A program made the translations under genes and the position numbers. 64,000 bases of DNA, taken from the NCBI RefSeq assembly GCF_900269665.1, contig NZ_LT985361.1:2077459-2141458 (forward strand), in the 5' to 3' direction. How positions within the stretch are numbered: the first letter of the stretch is position 1; every line of letters begins with the position of its first letter. Shown here piece after piece: positions 51,840 to 61,482 of the stretch. The DNA comes from Nocardia suismassiliense (GTDB taxonomy: Bacteria > Actinomycetota > Actinomycetes > Mycobacteriales > Mycobacteriaceae). A model generated the notes under the pieces. The model ran no database searches and had not been told where the DNA came from. It saw only the letters and a list, made by a program, of their open reading frames with translations.

Positions 51840-53296
51840 CACTGACGGCTGACTCCGCGGAGGCAGGTCTCACCGCACCCGGATTTTCGCGTCGCTCGCT
51901 GATCCGTGGGGCTGGTGGTCTCGTGGCAGCCGCGGCTGCGGCAACGCTGTGCTCGGGGACTGCGGCGGCAACCGTGGATTCCACCGCGTGGACCGGCTTG
52001 CGCAGTCGATTGCGTGGCACGCTCGTGCTGCCTGAGGACCGCGAATACGGTGCGGCGAAAGCGCTTTTCGACCGGCGGTTCGACGGGAACGCACCGCTCG
52101 GAGTGGTCAAGGTGGCGCAGCCGCAGGATGTACAGGCGGCGGTGTTTTTCGCGCGCGACCACGGACTGCCCATCGCCGCCAGATCGGGTGGGCACTCGTT
52201 TGTCGGCGCGTCCGCCTCCAACGGTGCACTGGTGATCGACGTCCGGGCGCTCGACCACATCAATGTCGACAATGACCAGGTCACTGTCGGTGCCGGGGTG
52301 AGCAGTCTCGCGGCGGTGACCGAGCTGGCCGAGTCGGGCCTGGCACTGCCGATCGGCGTCTGTGCGGGCGTGGGGCTTGCAGGCCTGACGGTCGGCGGCG
52401 GTCTCGGGGCCGAGGCGCGCCGCTACGGGATGACCTGCGACCGGCTGGTCGCGGCCGAACTCGTGCTGCCGAACGGCGACACGATACGAGCCGACGCGAC
52501 CACCGCGCCGGATCTGTTCTGGGCACTGCGCGGTGCGGGCGGCACTACCGGCATCCTCACCTCCTTGACCTATCGCACCATCCCCGCGACGGCGAAAGAC
52601 ATGGTGCGACTGACATTTCCGGGTGACAAGGCAGCCCGCGTGCTCAACGGCTGGGCGCAGTGGATGCCCACGGCCGATCGTGGCGTGTATGCCAGCGTCC
52701 TCATCTCGGCGGACGACGGCCTTCGATGTCTGGTCCGGATGGTGTGCCCGGCAGGTACCGGTGCCGCGGCGGCCGCCGGCCTGAGCGCCGCGGCCGGCGT
52801 CGAGCCGTCCGCCGCGGACCACCGCACGCTGGACCACTTGGCCGCCGTACACGACCTCGACAGTGGGCGGCCGCGTCCGGGATCGATCAGGGTCGCCGGC
52901 TCCGACGTCGTCGCCCAGCTTTCGCCGGCCGCTGTCGACACCATCGTCGATGTCATCACCGCCCGTTCGGCCAGTGGCGGATCGGGTCTGGTTGTGGCCG
53001 AACCGCTCGACGGCGCCATCCAGGAGACCGCTGCCGATGCCACAGCCTTCCCCTGGCGTGCGCACGCCGCAGCATTGGAGTGGGTAGTCCGGACCCCCGA
53101 CCCGGTCGATGAAGCCCATAACTGGATCCTCAGCGCAAACCGCGCCGTAGCCCCCTTCTCCGTCGGCGGATACCTCAACCACGTGCAACCCGCCGACACG
53201 GTGCTGCGTTGCTTCGCACACAACTTCCCCCGGTTGCAACTCCTCCGCCAAACCACAGACCCGGACCGTCGGCTGCGGTGGGGGATCAACGGGTAG
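51836..53296 (+). CDS. Tat-exported FAD-linked oxidase (BBE/PCMH family)
   Basis: 486 residues. The Tat signal SRRSLIRGAGGLVAAAAAAT ends near residue 45. The PCMH FAD domain follows (VVKVAQPQDVQAAVFFARDH, then LPIAARSGGHSFVGAS), where the His of GGHS is the usual covalent FAD site, and GLTVGGGLG. The C-terminal BBE-type end has the NFPRLQ stretch. Such enzymes oxidise sugars, alkaloids or aromatic alcohols outside the cell. The only clear start is GTG 51836. Substrate unknown. Confidence 0.87.
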   Translation: MTLTADSAEAGLTAPGFSRRSLIRGAGGLVAAAAAATLCSGTAAATVDSTAWTGLRSRLRGTLVLPEDREYGAAKALFDRRFDGNAPLGVVKVAQPQDVQAAVFFARDHGLPIAARSGGHSFVGASASNGALVIDVRALDHINVDNDQVTVGAGVSSLAAVTELAESGLALPIGVCAGVGLAGLTVGGGLGAEARRYGMTCDRLVAAELVLPNGDTIRADATTAPDLFWALRGAGGTTGILTSLTYRTIPATAKDMVRLTFPGDKAARVLNGWAQWMPTADRGVYASVLISADDGLRCLVRMVCPAGTGAAAAAGLSAAAGVEPSAADHRTLDHLAAVHDLDSGRPRPGSIRVAGSDVVAQLSPAAVDTIVDVITARSASGGSGLVVAEPLDGAIQETAADATAFPWRAHAAALEWVVRTPDPVDEAHNWILSANRAVAPFSVGGYLNHVQPADTVLRCFAHNFPRLQLLRQTTDPDRRLRWGING

Positions 53297-53372
53297 CGGA
53301 CGGATGACCGCGGTCGGGCTTTCGCGGAACTGCTCGCGGTGGACCGGGCTCGAGCGAGAGGCTGGAGGGCAG

Positions 53373-53855
53373 TTATCGACTTCCCGCGTTCAACCACTCG
53401 CGCAGTTCGTCGAGCGCGGTGCCTTCGCTGTCTGCGTCGATGCTGGTGGCGAGATCGGCGATGGTGATGGCGGCGAGGGCGGTGCGCCACGCGTTGTCGG
53501 CGGTGGTCATGGCACGCATGACCGCGCAACGCGTGCGGCAGCTTTTCGCCGGTAAGCCGAGTGGCCCGTTCTGCCGAATCTCGGTGCAGCGAAAGGCTGG
53601 TTCGGCTCCGTCCACCGCTTCGACCACCTGCAACATGGTGATGTTCGCGGCGGCACGGGTCAGCACATAGCCACCGGTGGGCCCCGGCACCGATCGCACG
53701 ATGCCGGCCCGCGACAGCGCTTGAAGATGTTTGGCGAGATAGGCCGTGGGGACGCCGTGCAGCTCGGCCAGTCGTGCGGCGGGGATCGGAGCGAGGGCCT
53801 GGCCGAGCGAAATGCAGCAGTGCATGGCCCATTCGACACCTATGGACATCTTCAT
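53373..53855 (-). CDS. Rrf2-family transcriptional regulator
   Basis: 160 residues. Winged-helix with LAELHGVPTAYLAKHLQALS and GIVRSVPGPTGGYVLTRAA, the Rrf2 hallmark. Three cysteines, FRCTEIRQN... then KSCRTRCAVM, could bind an Fe-S cluster, but their spacing differs from classic NsrR/IscR. Divergent from an MFS gene, with two matched operators between. Confidence 0.9.
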   Translation of the reverse strand: MKMSIGVEWAMHCCISLGQALAPIPAARLAELHGVPTAYLAKHLQALSRAGIVRSVPGPTGGYVLTRAAANITMLQVVEAVDGAEPAFRCTEIRQNGPLGLPAKSCRTRCAVMRAMTTADNAWRTALAAITIADLATSIDADSEGTALDELREWLNAGSR

Positions 53856-53867
53856 GCCGTCAGCTTA

Positions 53868-53923
53868 TCTCGGACAACAACTATCCGAGACTGTGTTATA
53901 ACTTGGACACAAAATGTCCGAGA
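53868..53923. promoter_or_regulatory. Tandem inverted repeats, likely Rrf2 operators
   Basis: TCTCGGACA-(5)-TATCCGAGA (53868-53890) and a variant with TTGGACA-(5)-TGTCCGAGA (about 53901-53923) share half-sites and the 5-base spacer; centres are 33 bases apart, about three helical turns. A TATAAC box (53896-53901) lies between them. Confidence 0.7.
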
Positions 53924-53935
53924 TTAAGGTTTGTC

Positions 53936-55135
53936 ATGGCTGCTCTTCGAGACCATCCCGTTCCCACCGCGAAAGATCGTGTGGCACTGGCGTTTGCGGC
54001 GCTGGCGCTGTTCGTCGCGGCGGCCAATCTGCGCCCGGCGATCGCCGCGGTGTCCCCGCTCGTCGATCGGATTCGCGCCGACCTCGGCTTGTCCTCGACC
54101 GGGATCGCCCTGCTGACCACCGTCCCCACCCTCGCGATGGGATTGTGCGCGCCCCTCGCCGCCGCAGTAGGCCGTCGGTGGGGCCTGCAAAATGGCGTGC
54201 TGATCGGCTTGATCGTGGTCGGGATCGCCACCGCCGCACGGGGTTTCAGTGCCACCACTTGGCTTCAGCTCAGCTGTGCGGCCGCGGTCGGCGGTGGCAT
54301 CGCGATCGCGCAGACGCTGCTACCCGCGGTCGTGAAGTCGCGGTTCGCCGACCATGCCGGCCTGGTGACCGGTATCTACACCGCGGGATTGGGCTTGGGC
54401 GGCGCGATCGCGGCCGGTATCAGCGCCCCGCTGGCCGACGCGCTGAACTCCTGGCCCGGCGCGCTCGCGTCGTGGACCGTACTCGCCATCGCTGGTGCGG
54501 TGCTGTGGTCGGCGGCGCGGACGGCGCTGGGGCTCGGTGCGGTGTCCGGGCCGCAGGGGCCAGCGACAACCGGTCTGCCGTGGCGCAGTGGCACCGCGTG
54601 GATGATCACGCTGCTGGCGGCGGGTAACTCGGCGCTCTACTACTGCGAATTGGCTTGGGTCGCACCACTGTTGCATGACAGCGGCTACCCCGCAGCCGAG
54701 GCGGGTTACCTACTCACCGCACTGATCTCGATCCAGGTCGTCGCCATGCTGGCAGTACCGGCACTACTCGGCGAGCGCAGAGACAAGCGCATCGGCCTCA
54801 GTGTGACCGTGACGCTGACCGCCGTCGGTTTCCTCGGACTGGCGCTGAGTCCCGCCTCGGCCACCTGGCTGTGGATCGTCGCGCTCGGCATCGGCCACGG
54901 CGGACTGTTCACGCTGGTACTCACGGTCCCGGTCTCCATGAGTCGCGACGTCGCCGAGGCGGGCCAGTACAGCGTAATGGCCTTCTTCCTCGGCTATGCC
55001 GCCGCCGCAGCGGCACCGATCATCGTCGGGGCGCTGCGCGACGGAACCGGCGGCTTCCGGCTCGCGTTCGCACTACTCGCAGCCGGCGCCCTCCTGCTAC
55101 TCATCCCGGTGGCCCGAATGGTCCGCCGCGACTAG
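53936..55135 (+). CDS. MFS transporter, CynX/NimT-like
   Basis: 399 residues from ATG 53936, 12 membrane segments with a central loop. N-terminal FAALALFVAAANLRPAIAAV followed by SPLVDRIRADLGLSSTGIALLT is typical of the cyanate/YeaN subgroup of MFS proteins. It is the likely target of the divergent Rrf2 protein. Substrate unknown; export of a small toxic or nitrosative-stress compound would fit the regulator but is inference. Confidence 0.87.
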   Translation: MAALRDHPVPTAKDRVALAFAALALFVAAANLRPAIAAVSPLVDRIRADLGLSSTGIALLTTVPTLAMGLCAPLAAAVGRRWGLQNGVLIGLIVVGIATAARGFSATTWLQLSCAAAVGGGIAIAQTLLPAVVKSRFADHAGLVTGIYTAGLGLGGAIAAGISAPLADALNSWPGALASWTVLAIAGAVLWSAARTALGLGAVSGPQGPATTGLPWRSGTAWMITLLAAGNSALYYCELAWVAPLLHDSGYPAAEAGYLLTALISIQVVAMLAVPALLGERRDKRIGLSVTVTLTAVGFLGLALSPASATWLWIVALGIGHGGLFTLVLTVPVSMSRDVAEAGQYSVMAFFLGYAAAAAAPIIVGALRDGTGGFRLAFALLAAGALLLLIPVARMVRRD

Positions 55136-55305
55136 ACGCGACCAGTGCGGGGGCTCAGGAGCCCACCTCAGCGAGGATGGCACCGCGCTCGACGAGACTT
55201 CGCGTGGTGGTTCGGAGGTGGCAACTACCCAACTGCGGGAGGCGTGCGGGATGACGCCGAGACTTCCGTTCCGCCGCAACCTGCGGCGGTGCTGTGAAAT
55301 GAGGA

Positions 55306-55334
55306 AAGCCCTGATAGTTGAGCTATCAGGGCTT
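55306..55334 (-). terminator. Hairpin downstream of tRNA-Lys
   Basis: Perfect 12-bp arms, AAGCCCTGATAG (55306-55317) and its complement (55323-55334), 5-base loop, 9 bases beyond the tRNA 3' end on the minus strand. Confidence 0.8.
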
Positions 55335-55342
55335 CTATTATG

Positions 55343-55415
<73 letters not shown>

Positions 55416-55497
55416 TTGCTCCGTGTTCCGGTGCGGGACAAACCTTAACAGGTGGCGGCGGCAGATGTGAAATCGCCTCCTGAGCGGGGGTGATGAC

Positions 55498-55526
55498 GGT
55501 TCGGTCGCGGGTGTTAACACCGAACC
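55498..55526. promoter_or_regulatory. Nested symmetry upstream of the L,D-transpeptidase gene
   Basis: GGTGTTAACACC (55510-55521) is a perfect 12-bp palindrome inside wider arms GGTTCGGT (55498-55505) and ACCGAACC (55519-55526). The 55416-55720 gap otherwise shows no gene; a further GTAACAC occurs at about 55547. Confidence 0.45.
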
Positions 55527-55720
55527 GGACAGTTCGGATCTATCCGGTGTAACACGTCTGTGTCGGCGCGGGATTCGCGTTGGTGCGAGCGTCTCGGACT
55601 GGCAGAATGACCGAACGTGGTCTCGACCGTTCCGCAGGCACGGCGGGTTGAGCTGTAGGCGGTTGGGATCCGAAGCCATCGGTGTGCTTCTGATGCACCG
55701 AGACTTGAAACGGGGTTGGA

Positions 55721-56935
55721 ATGAGCGTTGGTCATGGTCGGCGTCGGTGGATACGACATATCACCGCACCTGTCGTCGTATTCGCGGTGGCCGCGTTGGT
55801 GTTATCGGGGTGCTCTTCGTCGGACTCGGCGGATTCGTCGTCGATCGCCATCGACCGGAACCCGCTGGTCGAGCTGATCAAGCCGAAGTTGTTGTCGCCG
55901 ATCAAGGACGGCGAGATGGGGGTCTCGCCGGGTGTGCCGCTGGCCTTCCAGGTCGAGGACGGCAAGCTCACCGGAGTCACGCTGACGAACGCGCAGGGTA
56001 AGCCGGTGAACGGCAGGCTGGCCGCCGACGGCCGGTCCTGGGAGACCACCGAGGTGCTCGGTTACGGCAAGGTCTACCGCTTGAAGGCGGACGCGATCGG
56101 CCTCGGCGGCGCGAGCTCCACCACGCTGAGCTTCACCACCAGCTCCCCGGACAGCCAGACCAAGCCGTATCTGCTGCCTGGCGAGGGTGAGGTGGTCGGC
56201 GTCGGTCAGCCGGTGGCGATCCAGTTCGACGAGACGATTCCGGACCGCAAGGCCGCCCAGGATGCGATCAAAATCACTACCGAGCCGCCGGTGGAGGGCG
56301 CGTTCTACTGGGTGAACAATCGCGAGGTCCGGTGGCGTCCCGAGAACTTCTGGGCGCCGGGGACGAAGGTCACCATCGACGTGAACGTGTATGGCCGTGA
56401 TCTCGGTGACGGCCTGTACGGCCAGGACAACATCCATTCGTACTTCACGATCGGCGATGCGGTGATCTTCACCGCGGACGACAACACCAAGCAGGTGGTG
56501 GTCGAGAAGAACGGTGAGGTCGTCCGGACCATGCCGACCTCGATGGGTAAGAACAGCACGCCCACCGACAACGGCATCTACATCGTCAGCGACCGGCACG
56601 AGAAGATCATCATGGATTCCTCGACCTACGGTGTGGCGGTGAACTCACCGGACGGGTACAAGACGCCGGTCGACTTCGCGACGCGAATCTCCTACAGCGG
56701 CATCTTCTTCCACTCCGCGCCGTGGTCGGTCGGGCAGCAGGGTTACAGCAATACCAGCCACGGTTGCCTGAATCTGAGCCCGGCGAACGCGCAGTGGGTG
56801 TATCAGAACGCCAAGCGTGGTGACATCACCATCATCAAGAACACCGTCGGCGGAACGTTGTCCGGCGTGGACGGTTTGGGGGACTGGAACATCCCGTGGC
56901 CGGTGTGGAAGGCGGGTAACGCCGACCCGCGTTGA
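55721..56935 (+). CDS. L,D-transpeptidase lipoprotein (Ldt, YkuD domain)
   Basis: 404 residues. Lipoprotein signal with lipobox LSGC (Cys31), two Ig-like/SR domains (about 45-260) and a C-terminal YkuD domain with the catalytic [10 protein letters not shown] (Cys about 349) and the [16 protein letters not shown] flap. Ldt enzymes make 3-3 meso-DAP cross-links in peptidoglycan and are the dominant cross-linkers in mycobacteria and relatives. A short GC-rich gap and a strong terminator follow. Confidence 0.95.
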   Translation: MSVGHGRRRWIRHITAPVVVFAVAALVLSGCSSSDSADSSSIAIDRNPLVELIKPKLLSPIKDGEMGVSPGVPLAFQVEDGKLTGVTLTNAQGKPVNGRLAADGRSWETTEVLGYGKVYRLKADAIGLGGASSTTLSFTTSSPDSQTKPYLLPGEGEVVGVGQPVAIQFDETIPDRKAAQDAIKITTEPPVEGAFYWVNNREVRWRPENFWAPGTKVTIDVNVYGRDLGDGLYGQDNIHSYFTIGDAVIFTADDNTKQVVVEKNGEVVRTMPTSMGKNSTPTDNGIYIVSDRHEKIIMDSSTYGVAVNSPDGYKTPVDFATRISYSGIFFHSAPWSVGQQGYSNTSHGCLNLSPANAQWVYQNAKRGDITIIKNTVGGTLSGVDGLGDWNIPWPVWKAGNADPR

Positions 56936-56947
56936 GCGGCAACGTCA

Positions 56948-56977
56948 ACGGGCCATCAGCAGTAGCTGGTGGCCCGT
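56948..56977 (+). terminator. Terminator of the L,D-transpeptidase gene
   Basis: A 13-bp stem (ACGGGCCATCAGC, 56948-56960, with one G-U pair) closes a 4-base loop, followed by a T-rich stretch, 13 bases after the stop. Confidence 0.85.
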
Positions 56978-56991
56978 TCGTCGTTTCTCGG

Positions 56992-57069
56992 CAGCCGCAC
57001 ACGTTGTGACATCCGCACGCGTGTCAGCGCGGCAAGTCGGTGTGCAACTCATCAGAAGGTGTGCGGCTG
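56992..57069. repeat. Dispersed intergenic palindromic element, copy 2
   Basis: Outer arms CAGCCGCACAC (56992-57002) and GTGTGCGGCTG (57059-57069). The inner block 57018-57045 is identical to 289-316 in the first element. It lies between two converging units (Ldt gene and tRNA-His), just after a separate terminator, so termination is not its only likely role. Confidence 0.65.
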
Positions 57070-57094
57070 TCACGGGCACCGAGCAAATGAAAAA

Positions 57095-57126
57095 GCCCGG
57101 GTTGGAGATTTCTCTCCAACCCGGGC
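57095..57126 (-). terminator. Terminator of tRNA-His
   Basis: Perfect 14-bp arms, GCCCGGGTTGGAGA (57095-57108) and its complement (57113-57126), with a 4-base loop and a short A tract on the + side that is a U tract for minus-strand transcription. Confidence 0.85.
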
Positions 57127-57133
57127 CTCTCAG

Positions 57134-57207
57134 GGTGACCGACGGGACTCGAACCCGCGACAGCCAGGATCACAACCTGGTGCTCTACCAACTGAACTAC
57201 GGTCACC
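57134..57207 (-). tRNA. tRNA-His (anticodon GTG)
   Basis: On the minus strand the anticodon stem CCAGG/CCTGG encloses TTGTGAT with anticodon GTG. An extra 5' G (57207) faces the discriminator C (57134), the tRNA-His hallmark. T loop GGTTCGAGTCC. No encoded CCA. Confidence 0.95.
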
Positions 57208-57261
57208 ATCACCGGATGAACACCGGCGCCGTCGATATTAGCGTGTCACCCCTTCGTCTCC

Positions 57262-57912
57262 CTAATCGGTTTCCGGCGAGGCGTTGACCTGGGCCGATTC
57301 AGCGGGTCCCGCGGCGCTGCCGATCTCGGCGGCGATCTCGGCGATCTCGGTGGTGGACGGACCGGGGGGTGCGACGAACGCGGTCCGGCGGTAGTACTCC
57401 AGCTCGCGGATGGATTCCTTGATGTCGGCCAGCGCCCGGTGGGCCAGGCCCTTCTCCGGCTGACCGAAGTAGATGCGCGGGTACCAGCGACGGCACAACT
57501 CCTTGATCGAGCTCACGTCGATCATCCGGTAGTGCAGGTGGGCGTCCAGCGTGGGCATGTCCCGGGCGATGAAGCCGCGGTCGGTCGCGATCGAGTTACC
57601 GGCCAGCGGCACGGTGCGCGGGGTGGGCACGTACTGGCGGATGTAGTCCAGCACCAGCTGCTCGGCCTCGGCCATGGTGACCGTGGAGCGGCGCACCTCT
57701 TCGGTCAGCCCGGAGCGCGCATGCATGTCGACGACCACCGCGGGCATGGCGGCCAGCGCCGCGTCGTCGGCGTGGATCACCACGTCCACACCCTCGCCGA
57801 GGATGTTGAGGTCGCTATCGGTCACGAGTGCGGCCACCTCGATCAGCTTGTCGCTGTCCAGGCGCAGGCCCGTCATCTCGCAATCCATCCACACCACGTA
57901 TTTATCTGACAC
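57262..57912 (-). CDS. orn: Oligoribonuclease
   Basis: 216 residues. 3'-to-5' exonuclease that degrades 2-5 nt RNAs and linear pGpG. DEDDh residues are visible: [11 protein letters not shown] (Asp, Glu), the middle Asp in [11 protein letters not shown], and the final His-Asp pair in [14 protein letters not shown] start at 57912. It is next to tRNA-His. A tail of about 25 residues rich in Glu/Ala follows the domain. Confidence 0.95.
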   Translation of the reverse strand: MSDKYVVWMDCEMTGLRLDSDKLIEVAALVTDSDLNILGEGVDVVIHADDAALAAMPAVVVDMHARSGLTEEVRRSTVTMAEAEQLVLDYIRQYVPTPRTVPLAGNSIATDRGFIARDMPTLDAHLHYRMIDVSSIKELCRRWYPRIYFGQPEKGLAHRALADIKESIRELEYYRRTAFVAPPGPSTTEIAEIAAEIGSAAGPAESAQVNASPETD

Positions 57913-58120
57913 GGCAGCAACATTAGCTGTGTCGTTTTTGCAGCGCCTGCGGCGGCGGGCGAACGGGCCTTTCGAGGGAGAAGTCCGCTCCGTCGCAGGG
58001 AGGCGAGACCTCTGGAGGGCCCCTCGGGGATACAGTTCATTCTGATCGGCACAGGCGTTTTCGGTACGACAGCAAACACTGCGTTATGCAGTTCCAGTCA
58101 GACCAGACGGAGGACGTGCG

Positions 58121-59947
58121 ATGACCAGCCCCCAGGAGAAAGCTGCTGCGGCGCGGAAGGCTGCTGAGGAGGCGGCGCGGGTTGCGGCGGAGGCGGCTGC
58201 GGCTGCGGAAGCGGCCGAACGTGAGCTTGCCGAGCAGGAGGCGGGTGCGGACGGGGCGCAGGTGAAGGCGAAGGCAAAGGCTGAGAGCGCAGCGGCCAAA
58301 GCCGACGAGACCGCCGCTGCCGCCGCCGAAGCTGCCAGCAAGGCCGACCAGAAGAAGGCCGACGCCGCTGCGGCGAGCAAGACGGACCAGAAGGCGGACG
58401 CGACTACGACGGGCAAGGCCGACTCGGGGTCGGCGGCCGCGCAGGAGATCGCGGCCGGCTACGCCTTCGACGGGGTGGCACTGGAGCTCGGCACCGTGGT
58501 GGTCGACGGCGAGGTGGATCCGGCGGCGCGGGTGCGCATTCCGATGCGCACCATGAACCGGCACGGCCTCGTGGCAGGCGCGACCGGCACCGGTAAGACC
58601 AAGACCTTGCAGGGCATCGCCGAACAACTCTCGGCCGCAGGCGTTCCCGTGGTGCTCGCCGACATCAAGGGCGACTTGTCGGGGCTCTCGCAGCCGGGCG
58701 CGGCCAACGACAAGTTGAGCGCCCGCGCCGCCGAGACCGGCGCCGAGGACTGGAAACCGACGGGCTTCCCGACCGAGTTCGTCTCGCTCGGCACCAACGG
58801 CATCGGTGTCCCCATTCGCGCCACCATCACCTCGTTCGGCCCGGTGCTGCTCAGTAAAGTGCTCGGGCTCAACGAGACTCAGGAATCCACGCTCGGCCTG
58901 ATCTTCCACTGGGCGGACAAGAACGGCCTCGCGCTGCTGGACCTCAAGGACTTGCGTGCGGTGATCACGCATCTCACCAGCGCGGAGGGCAAGGAGGATC
59001 TCAAGGGCATCGGCGGGGTTTCGGCGGCCACCGCGGGCGTGATCCTGCGGTCGCTGGTCAATCTGGAGGCCGACGGCGGCGACACCTTCTTCGGTGAGCC
59101 GGAACTGGATCCGAGCGATCTGGTGCGCACCGCGGGCGGGCAGGGCGTCATCACACTGTTCGAGCTCGGCGCGCAGGCGGCGCGGCCGGTGATGTTCTCC
59201 ACCTTCCTGATGTGGGTGCTCGCGGATCTGTTCCAGACACTGCCCGAGGTGGGCGACGTGGACAAGCCCAAGCTGGTCTTCATCTTCGACGAGGCGCACC
59301 TGCTGTTCGCGGACGCGTCGAAGGCGTTCCTGGACCAGGTCGAGCAGACCGTGAAGCTGATCCGCTCCAAGGGTGTCGGCGTGTTCTTCTGCACCCAGCT
59401 GCCCACCGACATCCCGAATCAGGTGCTCTCCCAACTGGGTGCGCGCATCCAGCACGCGTTGCGCGCGTTCACTCCGGACGATCAGAAGGCACTGTCCAAG
59501 ACGGTGCGCACCTACCCCAAGACCAGCACCTACGACCTGGAGAAGGCGCTCACCTCACTGGGCACCGGTGAGGCTGTGGTGACAGTACTTTCGGAGAAGG
59601 GCGCGCCGACCCCGGTGGCGTGGACCAGGATTCAGCCGCCCCGCTCACTCATGGACACCATCGGCGACGACGCGATCAAGTCGCGCGCACTGTCCAGCTC
59701 GCTGCACAGCAAGTACGGCCAGACCATCGACCGCGAATCGGCCTACGAGCTGCTCGCCGCGAAAGTCGCTGCGGCGGACCAGAGCCCGGAATCGGCCCCG
59801 GCCCCCGGTCGGGCGTCGAAGACCGACGAGGATTCCACCGCCGAGCGCATCATGAAAAACCCTGCGGTCAAGAGCTTCCTGCGCTCGGCGGCCACGGCCG
59901 CGGGCCGCGAGATCAGCCGCAGCATCTTCGGCACCCGAAAGCGCTGA
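58121..59947 (+). CDS. HerA-like / DUF853 ATPase
   Basis: 608 residues. The N-terminal 115 residues are an Ala/Lys/Glu/Asp low-complexity coiled region. The C-terminal HerA-type domain follows, with Walker A GATGTGKTKT (about 153), ADIKGDLSGL, Walker B LVFIFDEAHLLF and the FCTQLPTDIP sensor region. Cellular role unclear: DUF853/YjgR proteins are conserved but poorly studied. ATG with GGAGG upstream. Confidence 0.88.
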   Translation: MTSPQEKAAAARKAAEEAARVAAEAAAAAEAAERELAEQEAGADGAQVKAKAKAESAAAKADETAAAAAEAASKADQKKADAAAASKTDQKADATTTGKADSGSAAAQEIAAGYAFDGVALELGTVVVDGEVDPAARVRIPMRTMNRHGLVAGATGTGKTKTLQGIAEQLSAAGVPVVLADIKGDLSGLSQPGAANDKLSARAAETGAEDWKPTGFPTEFVSLGTNGIGVPIRATITSFGPVLLSKVLGLNETQESTLGLIFHWADKNGLALLDLKDLRAVITHLTSAEGKEDLKGIGGVSAATAGVILRSLVNLEADGGDTFFGEPELDPSDLVRTAGGQGVITLFELGAQAARPVMFSTFLMWVLADLFQTLPEVGDVDKPKLVFIFDEAHLLFADASKAFLDQVEQTVKLIRSKGVGVFFCTQLPTDIPNQVLSQLGARIQHALRAFTPDDQKALSKTVRTYPKTSTYDLEKALTSLGTGEAVVTVLSEKGAPTPVAWTRIQPPRSLMDTIGDDAIKSRALSSSLHSKYGQTIDRESAYELLAAKVAAADQSPESAPAPGRASKTDEDSTAERIMKNPAVKSFLRSAATAAGREISRSIFGTRKR

Positions 59948-59948
59948 A

Positions 59949-60022
59949 GCCGCACACTCCTTGATTTCCCGCACACGGAATCGCATGCAATTCCGTGTGC
60001 GGGAGATCAAAAGTCGTGCGGC
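59949..60022. repeat. Dispersed palindromic element / bidirectional terminator
   Basis: Outer arms GCCGCAC (59949-59955) and GTGCGGC (60016-60022), middle TTGAT/ATCAA, and a perfect 15-bp inner stem TCCCGCACACGGAAT (59967-59981) with 59990-60004. It fills the gap between two convergent genes. Confidence 0.75.
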
Positions 60023-60026
60023 GTGT

Positions 60027-61301
60027 TCAGCTCGCGTCGCGATCGAGCAGGCTGGGCTCACGGTGGACGAGTTGCGCGTAGTGCCCTTCGCGCACCGCGA
60101 TCACGCGGGTGCGTGGTGCACCGTGCTGATACGCGCCGGTGCACGGCACGGCCAGCAACTCACCGGGCCGCAGATCGGCGGGCAGCCGCACGTCGGTAGC
60201 GAGGATGACATCGCCCGCTCGCCCCGCGACGGTCGCACTCACCAGCGGGCCGGTCGCCTGGCGATTCGCCACCACCGTCCCAGCGAAAGTGCCTAGCCGC
60301 GTACGTGTCTCGCTGTCTATGACGACGGAGACATGCCCGCCGTCGTTGTGCTTGACCGACAACACCCGGTACAGCGTCACCCCGGCCCGCGCCACGATCC
60401 CGCGCCCCGGTTCGAGGACGACCTTCGGCCGCGGAAAGTGCTGCCTGGCACAGGCCGCGTCGAGGGCGTCCTCGATGATCGCGGACAGTTCGGCGAGGTT
60501 CATCTCCGCGTCACCGTTGCGGTAGGCGATCGCGTGCCCGCCGCCGAGGTCGAGATCGGTGAGTATGCGGTCGTGATCGTGCCGGACCACCGCCATCTCG
60601 GCGACCAGCCGGCGAATCGCCTCGCCATAGTGATCCGGGTTGTAGATCTGCGATCCGAGGTGGCACTGGAAGCCGATCAGATCGAGCATCGGCGCGGCCA
60701 AGACCTGCGCCACGGCCTCGGCGGCGGGTTCACCGAGCGGAAAGCCCGGTCGGTCCGCCTCGTGGACAGCGTCTCCTTCGATGCCAGGAGCTAAGCGCAA
60801 CAGCACCCGCTGCGGGCGGGCCGCGACGACCGCGGTGAGCAGATCGATCTCGGCGAGCGAGCTCAACACAATCCTGCCGACCCGCCGCGTCACCGCGATT
60901 TCCAGCGTATCGCGGGATAAGCCGTTGGCATGCAAAATGATTCGTTTCGGATCGACCCCGGCCGTGAGCGCGGCGGTCAACTCACCGGACGAGCACACGA
61001 CCACCGATAGCCCCTCGCCGGTGACCCAGTCGGCCACCGCGCCCACCAGCAACGCTGTTGCGGCATAAGCGATCTCGGCCTCGGGAAAGGTATTGCGATA
61101 CGCGCGGCAACGCTGTCGAACTTCCCGCTCGTCCAGCACCCGTGCGGCAGTGCCGTACGTCTCGGCGATGTCGGCGAGCGCGACCCCACCGACCACAATC
61201 CGGCCCTCGCCGTCGTACCTCGCATCGCTGGGCCATACCGCGGAATCCAGGTGCGCGGCAGTTCCCGACCACATCGGCGAGAAGAAGTCCACTAGCGTCA
61301 C
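60027..61301 (-). CDS. Diaminopimelate decarboxylase paralogue without the PLP lysine (probable pseudoenzyme)
   Basis: 424 residues from GTG 61301 (AGGAG upstream), the same length class and fold as the neighbouring LysA and plainly its paralogue (SAVWP, DEREVRQRCRAYR, HLGSQI, DLGGGHAIAYR, AIIEDALDAACARQHFPRP). The PLP-binding lysine of YAGKALM is Thr82 here (YAATALLV). The catalytic CEAGD is GRAGD, and GGMSDNPR is DSETRTRL. PLP-phosphate features (GGGH, EPGR) remain. Intact reading frame with conserved surface suggests a kept non-catalytic role, perhaps a regulatory partner of LysA; this is inference. Confidence 0.85.
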   Translation of the reverse strand: MTLVDFFSPMWSGTAAHLDSAVWPSDARYDGEGRIVVGGVALADIAETYGTAARVLDEREVRQRCRAYRNTFPEAEIAYAATALLVGAVADWVTGEGLSVVVCSSGELTAALTAGVDPKRIILHANGLSRDTLEIAVTRRVGRIVLSSLAEIDLLTAVVAARPQRVLLRLAPGIEGDAVHEADRPGFPLGEPAAEAVAQVLAAPMLDLIGFQCHLGSQIYNPDHYGEAIRRLVAEMAVVRHDHDRILTDLDLGGGHAIAYRNGDAEMNLAELSAIIEDALDAACARQHFPRPKVVLEPGRGIVARAGVTLYRVLSVKHNDGGHVSVVIDSETRTRLGTFAGTVVANRQATGPLVSATVAGRAGDVILATDVRLPADLRPGELLAVPCTGAYQHGAPRTRVIAVREGHYAQLVHREPSLLDRDAS

Positions 61302-61411
61302 GGGTGCTCTCCTGATCCGCTCCCCGCTTTCTCCATCTGCGGGGCCTACCAAGACTTACGCCGCCGAACCGCCCGGGAGCAGTCGCTTAGCGCAACGTTG
61401 ACCGCCCGCGA

Positions 61412-61428
61412 CCCGATCTTGACGGATC
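61412..61428 (-). promoter_or_regulatory. 17-base block shared with the lysA upstream region (copy A)
   Basis: GATCCGTCAAGATCGGG on the minus strand, 111 bases before the pseudoenzyme start. An identical block lies 109 bases before lysA. A CCCCGC/GCGGGG hairpin closer to the start also occurs in both leaders. Confidence 0.5.
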
Positions 61429-61482
61429 GCTGACGCGCCCGACCGCGCGGCGAGCGAAACGCCGCGCGGTCCGGCGGGAGAC

